This document shows positions 1 to 8,061 of a DNA stretch of 32,518 nucleotides, one piece after another. Position 1 is the stretch's first letter; the number at the start of each line of letters is the position of its first letter. Origin of the DNA: Gammaproteobacteria bacterium (GTDB lineage: Bacteria; Pseudomonadota; Gammaproteobacteria; UBA6429; Thiohalophilaceae); contig JAPHTF010000080.1 in the NCBI GenBank assembly GCA_026197095.1, positions 1 to 32,518 of the forward strand, read 5' to 3'. A program made the translations under genes and the position numbers. The notes beneath the pieces were generated by a model. The model searched no databases. It saw only the letters and a list, made by a program, of their open reading frames with translations, and had not been told where the DNA came from.

Positions 1-66
1 AACTGTTCAGATAAATGTTATTTTCCTAAAGCTTCGAAAGCATATCTTTGGGAATTAACAAATTAG
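1..66 (+). CDS. C-terminal tail of an unidentified protein (partial)
   Basis: Frame 1 is open from the first base to a TAG at 64-66 and encodes 21 residues containing Cys2, Cys6 and a Trp near the end. The next gene starts only 15 bases after this stop, a spacing typical of genes in one transcript. The fragment is too short to assign a family, and a chance open frame of this length cannot be excluded. It is listed because the spacing suggests the downstream secreted protein is the last gene of an operon entering from the left. Confidence 0.35.
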   Translation, partial: NCSDKCYFPKASKAYLWELTN

Positions 67-81
67 TATTAAATTAAAATT

Positions 82-774
82 ATGAAAGAACAAAGTAAAT
101 GGCTGCAAGGTATTTTATTAATACTGTCGTTATTACTGACACCGATTTCCTGGGTTAATGCTAATAACGAATTACTTCCTATCCTAAATAAAAGTGCCTT
201 TGATGGATTCACAATAACGCCAACTAAAACAATATTACATGACTATAATTATAAAGATCATGATCAAAAGCTAATAACATTTAAAAGCTGCAAGGACGCT
301 TTAGATTTTAATATTTCTGATATTGCAGAACATAATTATTTCCGTTTTAAATTGTTGCTTGTTGCCTGCAAGGGGATCAATAAATACCACACGGCACAAA
401 GCTCTTCGCAATCGCTATTTCCAGCGAAATTAGATGATCAGTTTTACAAAGATCTTCCTGCATTAACGACATCCTACCTGAGTAAAACTAAATATACACA
501 ACGAGAAAACAAGACGATTCAACAAGCCTATAAATCAATTAAAGTAACCTCAAAAAATAATACTGCCACGCTTATTACAGACGATGATGAAATTTATATT
601 ACTGTATTAGCAAGAGGTGATTTTAATAACGATAAGATTGAAGATTTATTAGTGACATCTGAATGGTATGCCAAGCATGCGCATGGCAAACATACTGAAC
701 TGGTTGTTTTATCTAAAACTGCACAGGACAAACCAGTTCAAATAGAGTGGCGAATGAATACGCTAAAAAAATAA
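82..774 (+). CDS. secreted protein of unknown function with an Asp-rich FG-GAP-like loop
   Basis: This 230-aa protein begins with a clear Sec signal: Lys residues at 2 and 6, a hydrophobic stretch at about 9-22, and probable cleavage after the Ala near residue 27. It should be periplasmic or exported. I do not recognise a family for the body, which is rich in Lys, Asn and Thr and has Cys residues near 70 and 95. Near residues 177-189 there is a GDFNNDKIEDLLV segment; its D-x-N-x-D-x-x-D spacing resembles the calcium-binding loops of FG-GAP/VCBS-type repeats, but only one such loop is visible, so this is a hint and not a domain call. The gene closely follows a truncated frame on its left and ends just before a strong intrinsic terminator, consistent with the last position of an operon. 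Confidence 0.7.
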   Translation: MKEQSKWLQGILLILSLLLTPISWVNANNELLPILNKSAFDGFTITPTKTILHDYNYKDHDQKLITFKSCKDALDFNISDIAEHNYFRFKLLLVACKGINKYHTAQSSSQSLFPAKLDDQFYKDLPALTTSYLSKTKYTQRENKTIQQAYKSIKVTSKNNTATLITDDDEIYITVLARGDFNNDKIEDLLVTSEWYAKHAHGKHTELVVLSKTAQDKPVQIEWRMNTLKK

Positions 775-785
775 TAGTGATATAT

Positions 786-813
786 AAAAAAGCCCGCATA
801 AGCGGGCTTTTTT
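786..813 (+). terminator. Rho-independent terminator, probably bidirectional
   Basis: A perfect 12-bp stem (AAAAAAGCCCGC / GCGGGCTTTTTT) closes a 4-base ATAA loop and ends in a run of T. It lies 12 bases after the stop of the secreted-protein gene. The A tract on the left makes it usable in the other direction too, so it can also terminate the minus-strand cassette that ends at 855. Confidence 0.93.
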
Positions 814-818
814 ATTTC

Positions 819-846
819 GGGATTCCTGCTTACGCGAGAATGACAG
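819..846. repeat. REP-like dispersed palindrome
   Basis: The segment GGATTCCTGCTTACGCGAGAATGAC is a slightly degenerate form of the GGATTCCCGC..GCGGGAATGAC palindrome scattered in intergenic DNA of many proteobacteria. The ATTC and GAAT arms still pair around a TTAC loop, with one mismatch and one wobble. Only one copy of this type is seen in the window; its family membership rests on recall of the consensus. Confidence 0.55.
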
Positions 847-854
847 CTAACTTT

Positions 855-1022
855 TTATTTTGAGTTTATTTGTTTTTGCCACGCGCCAGACTGATATGCA
901 ATTTTCTGTGCTTCTTCTAGCCATTCTAATCTTTGCAGGGGGGTGGCACTTACCCATAAGCGAAGCTGTGCTTTTTCTGCTTCGGTTAGTTTATTATTTT
1001 TTAAACCAACCTTTTTTTTCAC
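855..1022 (-). CDS. 55-aa small protein, third gene of the DUF4160/DUF2442 cassette
   Basis: This short frame starts with GTG at 1022-1020, which overlaps the TAG stop of the DUF2442 gene by one base (TAGTG), the arrangement expected for translational coupling. An in-frame TAA lies two codons upstream, so the GTG is the only reasonable start; the stop is TAA at 857-855. The protein has a basic N-terminus, then a Trp- and Glu-rich, probably helical part containing TPLQRLEWLEEAQKIA (residues 27-42). I have seen similar short TPxxRLxWLEEA proteins next to small defence or toxin-antitoxin-like genes, but I cannot name a family. An antisense frame at 860-1075 is less plausible because it crosses two coupled genes. 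Confidence 0.62.
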   Translation of the reverse strand: MKKKVGLKNNKLTEAEKAQLRLWVSATPLQRLEWLEEAQKIAYQSGAWQKQINSK

Positions 1023-1288
1023 TACTTAGTTTTTACTTTCAACGGAAATTTATCAGGATTGTTAATAATGTCTAATGATAAATCGACATCTAAGTCAGGC
1101 CAATGGATATGTTCTTTGCCTTGAAGTTCAACATTACTGATTGCTGAAATGTTCGCATCTTTAAACCAAGGAAAATGTTCGAAAGCGAGAAAGTGCTCTT
1201 CATTATTCCAAAGCAACCAAAAACCATGTGATGAGACATTTGTTACTTCAATTGCCGAAGTGTTGGCGCCATGCTGTTTCGATAACAT
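1022..1288 (-). CDS. DUF2442 family protein
   Basis: This 88-aa protein matches the DUF2442 pattern: a beta-rich N-terminal half with a GFWLLWNNEEHFLAFEHFPWF segment (about 22-42), followed by an HIHWPDLDVDLSLDII motif (about 60-75) equivalent to the family's conserved 'i.W..lD.dls.d.l'. The ATG at 1288 is supported by a GAGGAG Shine-Dalgarno seven bases upstream, even though it makes the gene overlap the end of the DUF4160 gene by 41 bases. The two families are found side by side in many bacteria. The biochemical role is unknown; a paired regulatory or toxin-antitoxin-like function is only inferred from size, pairing and overlap. Confidence 0.85.
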   Translation of the reverse strand: MLSKQHGANTSAIEVTNVSSHGFWLLWNNEEHFLAFEHFPWFKDANISAISNVELQGKEHIHWPDLDVDLSLDIINNPDKFPLKVKTK

Positions 1289-1487
1289 TGCGATGCTCCT
1301 CTATGATTTTTTGAATGCTTTTTAACTCAATTTTATTGAAGCCATAGTTACGCGCTAGCTCTATATCTGGTTCTATCCAGAATTTTGCTTCACCACTACC
1401 TGAATATACATGGATATGTGGTCTTTCTTCTTCTCGCGAAAAGAAAAAGAAACGATAACCACGTTCCCGAAATACTGTTGGACTCAT
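1248..1487 (-). CDS. DUF4160 family protein
   Basis: This 79-aa protein is a clear DUF4160 member. It has the N-terminal MSPTVFRERGYRFFFFSREE block, then RPHIHV (about 23-28) with two conserved His, a KFWIEPDIELARNYGF segment (about 35-50), and a C-terminal helix ending ETAWRQHF. It is the first gene of the minus-strand cassette and has a strong GGGAGG ribosome-binding site six bases before the ATG. The downstream DUF2442 frame begins inside it. The fold family has no established enzymatic activity that I can state. The conserved HxH could bind a metal or nucleic acid, but that is conjecture. Confidence 0.88.
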   Translation of the reverse strand: MSPTVFRERGYRFFFFSREEERPHIHVYSGSGEAKFWIEPDIELARNYGFNKIELKSIQKIIEEHRNVIETAWRQHFGN

Positions 1488-1544
1488 TAGAACCTCCCTG
1501 TTCTATTATTAAGTCTAGCTTACTAAATTATTATTGCTAATCAA

Positions 1545-1580
1545 AAGCAATAGATTGCTTCACTGCGTTCGCAATGACGA
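1545..1580. repeat. REP-like palindrome abutting the thiC stop
   Basis: The segment AGATTGCTTCACTGCGTTCGCAATGACG (1552-1579, shown here in two pieces: AGATTGCTTCACTG and CGTTCGCAATGACG) resembles the dispersed 'GTCATTGCGAGC..GAAGCAATCT' repeat common in proteobacterial intergenic DNA; ATTGC and GCAAT are its arms. It overlaps a second inverted repeat, AAGCAAT-AG-ATTGCTT at 1545-1560. On the minus strand the repeat begins right after the thiC stop and is followed by TTTTG, so it might work as a weak terminator. Confidence 0.55.
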
Positions 1581-3485
<1,905 letters not shown>

Positions 3486-3563
3486 TTATTTTTAAATCTA
3501 AATTCAAATCGGACGACCGCGCTTAATCTAGTTACTAAAGACAGTGATTAGATCAGCTTCTCT

Positions 3564-3791
3564 CGCCTTTCCTACGCAAGTACTAACTAGGTCAGGTTCA
3601 ATGGGTAATTCTCAGCCTTTTAATTCCCCTCACCCCAGCCCTCTCCCGAAATGGGAGAGGAGGAGTTTGCCCCCTCATCCTAACCTTCAACTAGCCAATC
3701 GACTAAGCTGTCCCAGCTAAGTCGCTGGTTATCCCGCTAGGGGAGAAGGAACAAAATGTTGAAGCCTAAGGAATATTTGGCACCCCCGGCG
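3564..3791 (-). promoter_or_regulatory. TPP riboswitch (THI element) with a greatly enlarged P3 arm
   Basis: On the minus strand the canonical blocks occur in order: GGGGGTGCC (3787-3779), GGCTGAGA (3617-3610), ATTACCC, TTGAACCTGACC, and GCGTAGG (3577-3571). A short P1 can form between CGCC (3791-3788) and GGCG (3567-3564). These are the hallmark sequences of the thiamine pyrophosphate aptamer, and the element sits in the thiC leader, about 93 bases before the ATG. The distance between GGTGCC and GGCTGAGA is 161 bases, whereas the P3 loop of the E. coli thiC element is about a dozen. The mode of control (terminator or start-site occlusion) is not evident; no U-tailed hairpin is seen between 3563 and 3471. 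Confidence 0.93.
3626..3749. repeat. tandem palindromic repeat units inside the riboswitch P3 arm
   Basis: Two similar direct units occur in plus orientation: CCCCTCACCCCAGCCCTC (3626-3643) and CCCCTCATCCTAACCTTC (3671-3688), identical at 14 of 18 positions. The first runs into an 8-bp hairpin, CCTCTCCC / GGGAGAGG (3640-3660). The second unit's arm CCTTC pairs with GAAGG (3745-3749), and between them sits another hairpin, CGACTAAGCTG / CAGCTAAGTCG (3700-3724, one mismatch), bounded by CTAGC and GCTAG. Flanking arms at 3679-3691 and 3759-3771 can also pair at 12 of 14 positions. Similar 'CCCCTCACCC..CCCTCTCCC' palindromes are dispersed in many bacterial genomes, so these look like inserted repeat elements. 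Confidence 0.7.
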
Positions 3792-3856
3792 GTCGAACGC
3801 TCAAGTTACTGGATAGGCTCTTATATTGCAACCGTAAAAACGCTGTTGGTATTAGC

Positions 3857-4801
3857 CTATTTAAGGAAATTTACAACCATTTCAATAACTTGGGGGTTAT
3901 AAAGAATCCTGCGATGCCCCAGCCCCGAGGTACTTTTAAAGCTGGAATTTGGCCATGCCTGCTGCAGCTGTTCAGACTCTGAAATAGGCACATCTTCGTC
4001 GTCTTCATCATGAATCAGCAGTGCCGGAATATGTCCCAGTGTTTTCGCGGTATGGGTGCCGGAAACCCGTTCAATCAGGTCATCGCCGTATTCCTTTTTA
4101 AATCGTTTAATCATGTACTGCTGGATGGACTCGGGCAGGTACAGGGTGTTACTGAATCGCAAGAGTAAATAGTCGAAATGACTGGGGGCGCTGATGCAGA
4201 CCACCTTTTGGGTATCCATGCCATGGCTTAAGGAGTATGGGGTAACCATGCCGCCGAATGAGTGTGCGACGATGGCGTAAACCGGGCCAAATTTTTCTAC
4301 CAGGGCGCGCTGCACAGCACTTTGTTTAAAAATGGTCGAGGATTTTCCGGGGGTGAGGGCATGGGCATGGTTATCAAATGCCAGTACCCGAAAGCCTGCT
4401 TTTAATAACGGCTCGGCGAAGCCGGCCATTTGGCTGCCCCGCCCGGTCCAACCGTGCACCAGCATCACCAGTGGGGCGTTATCACCGGGTGTGTTTTCCC
4501 AATAATACGTTGCAACCGGCAGTGGGTTGATGTCAATTTCATCGCAGCTGATCTCGATAGATTCAATACTGGGGTTGGTGTCGTTAAACCAGCTAATTTC
4601 GCGTGCGGGAATAATGTCTATGCGATGGGTTTTAAACCAGAGACGATAGGCCCAGCGGCCGATAAGCGAAGGAGCAATAGGCCCTAAGCGTTTGAAAACA
4701 AAACGGAAAATCGCAAGAATCAGCGGCGGCTTATGCAGGTTTTTGCTCTTTTTTTGATCTTCTTTTTTGTCCTGGCCTGCTTTATTTTTAATCATGTTCA
4801 A
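3857..4801 (-). CDS. alpha/beta hydrolase, substrate unknown
   Basis: This 314-aa protein has the alpha/beta-hydrolase core from about residue 108: the oxyanion HGWTG motif (116-120), the nucleophile elbow AHSFGG with Ser181, an acid in the HDEDDEDVP stretch (Asp267 or Asp268) and a catalytic His296 in GLGHRRI. The N-terminus is basic and has a weakly hydrophobic stretch at about 27-50, so it may lie at the inner membrane face. An alternative ATG is two codons downstream. The gene starts 38 bases after the permease gene on the same strand and could be the last gene of the metal-uptake operon, though nothing in its sequence links it to metals. Family members include esterases, lipases and thioesterases, and I cannot choose among them. 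Confidence 0.85.
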   Translation of the reverse strand: MNMIKNKAGQDKKEDQKKSKNLHKPPLILAIFRFVFKRLGPIAPSLIGRWAYRLWFKTHRIDIIPAREISWFNDTNPSIESIEISCDEIDINPLPVATYYWENTPGDNAPLVMLVHGWTGRGSQMAGFAEPLLKAGFRVLAFDNHAHALTPGKSSTIFKQSAVQRALVEKFGPVYAIVAHSFGGMVTPYSLSHGMDTQKVVCISAPSHFDYLLLRFSNTLYLPESIQQYMIKRFKKEYGDDLIERVSGTHTAKTLGHIPALLIHDEDDEDVPISESEQLQQAWPNSSFKSTSGLGHRRILYNPQVIEMVVNFLK

Positions 4802-4839
4802 ATTTCACCATCCCTAATGAATTGAACTCGACAATACCC

Positions 4840-5595
4840 TTATTGCTTGGCTTTTAACAGCCACGCGGCAAAAAGTGCAGCGAGTGCAAGAGCGTAAACA
4901 ACCATCGCGCCGGCGGGTAAATCCAGTAAGGCGGCAAGTATTAAGCCGAGCAGGTAGCCTGCTGCCCCAATAAGGTAACCATAGTGCAACGCGAATTTTG
5001 AGATATTTCTTATTGCGAGTGCAGGCAAAATTAAAGACGCAAAAACCAGGTAGACACCCACCAGTTGGACTGATGCGGTGATAGTTAAAGCAAACAAGAT
5101 ATAAAAAGGTAACGATGATGCGCGCTGCGAAAGCTTGAACCAAATACCGAGTATCACGGCGTACAACATGGCGATGGGAATCAGTTGTTCATAACTGACC
5201 CAAAGGATTTGTCCAACGAGTAATTCCTTGAGTTGTTCGCTGCCCTGCGGATTGGTGGCCAGCAATAAAACACTGCCGCTTGAGGCTAATACAAATAAAG
5301 ACCCGATTAAAGCTTCCTGGATTTGTGGCCAACGTTTTTCAGTAAAATGAAGTACCAATACACCGAGGATTGCAGCGCTCATGGCAATTAGTTGCACTTG
5401 CCAGCCACCGGGCTGCCAGTGAAAACTGTATGCCGCAATAATGCCCAGGCCGGCCACTTGTGCGATGGCAAGATCTAAAAAGATAATGCCGCGCTTTAAC
5501 ACACGTTGGCCAAACGGTACGTGGGTTGCGGTCACCAGCAACCCGGCAAGAAATGCCGGGCCGAGGATACTTAAATCGACTGCTGACCAGCTCAC
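4840..5595 (-). CDS. metal ABC transporter permease, ZnuB-like (ABC-3 family)
   Basis: This 251-aa protein is almost entirely membrane-spanning, with seven or eight hydrophobic segments, the usual size for ABC-3 permeases that import Zn or Mn. It shows the family's G..FLDLAIAQVAGLG segment (about 36-48), which in this family lies next to the ATPase contact, and the LVGVYLVFASLILPALA motif (about 177-193) near the C-terminus. Its ATG overlaps the stop of the binding-protein gene by four bases (ATGA), so the two are co-translated. Pairing with a ZnuA-like protein favours zinc. No ATP-binding subunit gene is next to it, so the ATPase must be encoded elsewhere or be shared. Confidence 0.9.
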   Translation of the reverse strand: MSWSAVDLSILGPAFLAGLLVTATHVPFGQRVLKRGIIFLDLAIAQVAGLGIIAAYSFHWQPGGWQVQLIAMSAAILGVLVLHFTEKRWPQIQEALIGSLFVLASSGSVLLLATNPQGSEQLKELLVGQILWVSYEQLIPIAMLYAVILGIWFKLSQRASSLPFYILFALTITASVQLVGVYLVFASLILPALAIRNISKFALHYGYLIGAAGYLLGLILAALLDLPAGAMVVYALALAALFAAWLLKAKQ

Positions 5596-6500
5596 TGCCG
5601 CTCACCACTTAAGCGTTTAATTGTCACATCAAATAAACTAAACAAGTCATTTACCTGCTCTGCACCGCCCACGGTATACGGCAATTCAACGGCGGGGATA
5701 TTGGTCATTTGTGAAAAACGTTTTGCTGCCCGGGGATTTTGATAGGCGGTATAAACAATCATTGTTGCCGGGCTCAACTTTAATGCTTGTTTTAACGATA
5801 CCAAATGCCCTGCAGTAGTAGGTAAACCGGGTTTAGGTTCCAGCGCGCCGGCTATTTCTATCCCTAGCCAGTCAAATAAATAAACCCAGTCACGATGGTG
5901 CACTATTATACGTTTACCTTTTAAGCCGCTCGCTTGTTGTTGCCATTTTGTTATCGCTTGTTGCCAGCGTTGCTTAAAATCACTATAGCGTTTTTGATAA
6001 TGCTCCTTACCTTGTGGATCAAGTTCAGCTAAGCGTGCATTCAATGCAGTTGCAATAGTGAGTATGCGACGTGGATCAAGATGCACATGTGGGTTACCGG
6101 CTGCGTGTACGTCCCCCATTGTTCTATCCATCGTTTCAACCGGCACATCCAACGTTTTCACCATTGCCGAAGCTTCAAAATAACCTCGCTCATTGGATAA
6201 CACTTTAGTGTTACCTGCCTGGCGTTGCAGTAACGGTAACCAGCCAACTTCTAATTCTGCACCACTACAAATTAATAAATCCGCACGGCGCACTTTTGCA
6301 ATTAAGCCTGGCCGTGCTTCGATATGGTGTGGATCCTGGTAGGCGGTGGTGGCTGAAAATGTTTTTACCCGTTCTCCCCCGAGCTCTTTTGCCAGTGATG
6401 CCCATTCGGGTTCACAGGCAAAAATATTGAGTGCCGCCATGGCTGGTGTGGTCATGGTGAAGATAATCAAAGCGGGAATAAAGTGTATTAATTTTTTCAT
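5592..6500 (-). CDS. metal ABC transporter periplasmic binding protein, ZnuA-like
   Basis: This 302-aa protein belongs to the cluster A-I metal-binding proteins (ZnuA family). It has a Sec signal with cleavage near Ala22-Ala23. Probable metal ligands are in DPHHIEA (His58/His59), GNPHVHLDP (His138/His140) and IVHHRDW (His201/His202). The WLGIEIAGALEPKPGLP segment (211-227) marks the subgroup whose members are usually annotated as zinc-binding. The long His-rich loop seen in many ZnuA proteins is reduced to a short stretch around 129-140. It would capture metal in the periplasm and hand it to the permease encoded next. The outer-membrane protein gene ends 12 bases upstream, so one transcript is likely. 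Confidence 0.9.
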   Translation of the reverse strand: MKKLIHFIPALIIFTMTTPAMAALNIFACEPEWASLAKELGGERVKTFSATTAYQDPHHIEARPGLIAKVRRADLLICSGAELEVGWLPLLQRQAGNTKVLSNERGYFEASAMVKTLDVPVETMDRTMGDVHAAGNPHVHLDPRRILTIATALNARLAELDPQGKEHYQKRYSDFKQRWQQAITKWQQQASGLKGKRIIVHHRDWVYLFDWLGIEIAGALEPKPGLPTTAGHLVSLKQALKLSPATMIVYTAYQNPRAAKRFSQMTNIPAVELPYTVGGAEQVNDLFSLFDVTIKRLSGERQ

Positions 6501-6512
6501 GAGTTTTTATCC

Positions 6513-7715
6513 TTAAAAACGATGTGCACCATGCGCACCCAGGGTGACGATATATTGCACGAAGAAAAGGTTATCCGTGTCTGCATAGGAATCATCTTTT
6601 GCATACTGAATACGGATACGGCTGTATTCACTGTGCGAATAATCCAGCATGATGGTGGAGCGCTTTGGTGTGTGCCCGTTCACGCTTAAGCCTGCTTCAT
6701 CTAAAACACCGCTATCCGATCCCGTGTTAGTCGCTTCAAGCTGATCGTAGCGATACCCTGCTCGCCAGCGAGGCATAAACTGGTAAATCGCCTGCACGTA
6801 GCCACCGCTTTGTTTCCCCTGGTAGGTTGAGGTTTCGAATGGACTGCTATTGACCATATCCACCCGGCCATCTTCTTCACGCTCAAAATACTCGGCCTGG
6901 AATTTAAAGTTTCGTTCCCGGCTATTTCCTTTGGGTGACCACTTCCAGACAAAGTCGATGATGTTGTACTGGCTATTACCATAAAAAGTCGGGATTTCAG
7001 TTACCGTGCTGTGAGCATGTGTCGCTGCTGCTCGGCCATTTGATTCTGCACTCATATGAGAAAAGCCGAGTTGCCAGGCATTACTGACACCCACATCGCC
7101 GCCTAGCTTGGCAAAAACAACATTCACGCCTTTGCCATCTTTAGCCGCGCCACCGCTTGGGAAACGTCCACCACGTAAACCTTCTACACCCAGTTTTAAA
7201 TAGGTATCGGTCGGCGCCAGCCAGCTAACCTGTAGACCATCATCAACAAGCTGGTTACCAAACAAGGCGCGGTACATCAATGGTGCATCGACAAAGTCCC
7301 AACTGTGGCCATGCTGGTTGTTTAAGTAGCCGATGTCTGAGTAAAAACGCCCGGCCTTAATAGTCACGCCATTCCCCATTGCCAGTGTTTCAATAAAGGC
7401 TTCTTCAAGTTCGACTTCTGTCTCACCTTCATGATCGGCAATGGCAGTAGTGAGCTTGCCATAAAACATATCATCAATATTTGCACTTATGATCAGTTCG
7501 TTGTGACCAAGGTAATAGCCATTCTCTCCACGAGAGGCTTCACCACCGAGCATAAAGCCAGGCAGTGCATAATCCGTCGTATTTGAGTAACTGCCAAAGC
7601 GACCATCAATGACCAGGCTAATATCCGGATTAAAGTTACCCTGGTTTGCGGCAAAACTTACTGAGTGAAGGCTGGCAAATAGCAGCGCGCCTGCATAAAT
7701 AGAATAAGTATTCAT
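6513..7715 (-). CDS. outer-membrane beta-barrel protein of the metal-uptake cluster
   Basis: The ATG at 7715 is preferred over a GTG at 7739: it follows GAGGA at good spacing and opens directly into a signal peptide (hydrophobic at about 6-20, cleavage near SFA). The GTG start would put the Shine-Dalgarno inside the gene. The 400-aa product has many alternating, aromatic-rich strands and ends in Phe, the hallmark of outer-membrane barrels. I recognise no named porin family. His-rich patches occur (NNQHGHSW, THAHSTV and the C-terminal HGAHRF). Position directly before the ZnuA-like gene suggests it carries metal or a metal complex across the outer membrane; this is inference from context. No TonB box or plug domain is apparent, so passive entry is more likely than TonB-driven uptake. 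Confidence 0.8.
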   Translation of the reverse strand: MNTYSIYAGALLFASLHSVSFAANQGNFNPDISLVIDGRFGSYSNTTDYALPGFMLGGEASRGENGYYLGHNELIISANIDDMFYGKLTTAIADHEGETEVELEEAFIETLAMGNGVTIKAGRFYSDIGYLNNQHGHSWDFVDAPLMYRALFGNQLVDDGLQVSWLAPTDTYLKLGVEGLRGGRFPSGGAAKDGKGVNVVFAKLGGDVGVSNAWQLGFSHMSAESNGRAAATHAHSTVTEIPTFYGNSQYNIIDFVWKWSPKGNSRERNFKFQAEYFEREEDGRVDMVNSSPFETSTYQGKQSGGYVQAIYQFMPRWRAGYRYDQLEATNTGSDSGVLDEAGLSVNGHTPKRSTIMLDYSHSEYSRIRIQYAKDDSYADTDNLFFVQYIVTLGAHGAHRF

Positions 7716-7754
7716 TAAGTGTGTTCCTCTAAAAATCACGATCGTAAAAATTAT

Positions 7755-7775
7755 CTGTCATTAAATAAGTGACAG
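7755..7775. promoter_or_regulatory. 21-bp inverted repeat, candidate operator or weak terminator
   Basis: CTGTCATTAAATAAGTGACAG is an imperfect palindrome (9-3-9, one mismatch) between the small His/Cys protein gene and the outer-membrane protein gene. Its symmetry and size suit a Fur/Zur-type dimer site, but it does not match the gammaproteobacterial Zur consensus I know. On the minus strand it can also form a hairpin followed by ATAATTTTT, so it might be a weak terminator or attenuator. The sequence alone does not separate these options. Confidence 0.45.
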
Positions 7776-7794
7776 TTAAAAAAGTTTGTGCGAT

Positions 7795-8061
7795 TTAGAT
7801 AGAGCGAGGAGGTGCGCGAACGGCGTAGTAACGGCTGACTGTTTTTGCTGTCGAGGCCTGGGCCAGTACATCCGGATTTTGAAATTGTTTAATTATTGCT
7901 GTGCTTTGAACCGAGCTGGTTGCAGCATGATCAAATGATTTTGCACTGACACAATATTCACAAACATCACTTGCGATATGATCATGATAAACGTGATCAA
8001 TCATTCCCCACTGGCTAAGCAGCAAGGTAATAGTGAGTATAATAAGGTGTAGTCGTTTCAT
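7795..8061 (-). CDS. small exported protein with His/Cys motif, DUF2946-like
   Basis: This 88-aa protein has an N-terminal hydrophobic segment (about 5-20) that is a signal peptide or a single anchor. It is followed by a compact cluster of possible metal ligands: His23, His26, His28, Cys34, Cys37 and His45 (the segment reads HVYHDHIASDVCEYC). The tail ends with RAPPRSI. Small proteins with an H..H.H....C..C pattern and a terminal RAPP motif are common in proteobacteria near metal-transport genes and are often annotated as DUF2946; I assign this only by resemblance. It is the first gene of the minus-strand metal cluster, 79 bases ahead of the outer-membrane protein. A periplasmic metal-binding or chaperone role is inferred. 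Confidence 0.65.
   Translation of the reverse strand: MKRLHLIILTITLLLSQWGMIDHVYHDHIASDVCEYCVSAKSFDHAATSSVQSTAIIKQFQNPDVLAQASTAKTVSRYYAVRAPPRSI

Noticed and set aside
860-1075. Plus-strand open frame of 71 codons
   Set aside because: It is antisense to the 55-aa gene and the end of DUF2442, both of which fit a coupled operon; its product is only a hydrophobic, Phe-rich sequence.
3813-3860. ATAGGCT..AGCCTAT inverted repeat around the hydrolase stop codon
   Set aside because: The 7-bp arms are separated by 34 bases and there is no T tract, so a terminator call is not supported; inner CAAC/GTTG pairing is too short to rescue it.
4814-5143. Minus-strand open frame of 109 codons in another frame of the permease gene
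   Set aside because: It lies almost wholly inside the ZnuB-like gene, which has clear family motifs; the product is Arg/Cys-rich with no recognisable domain.
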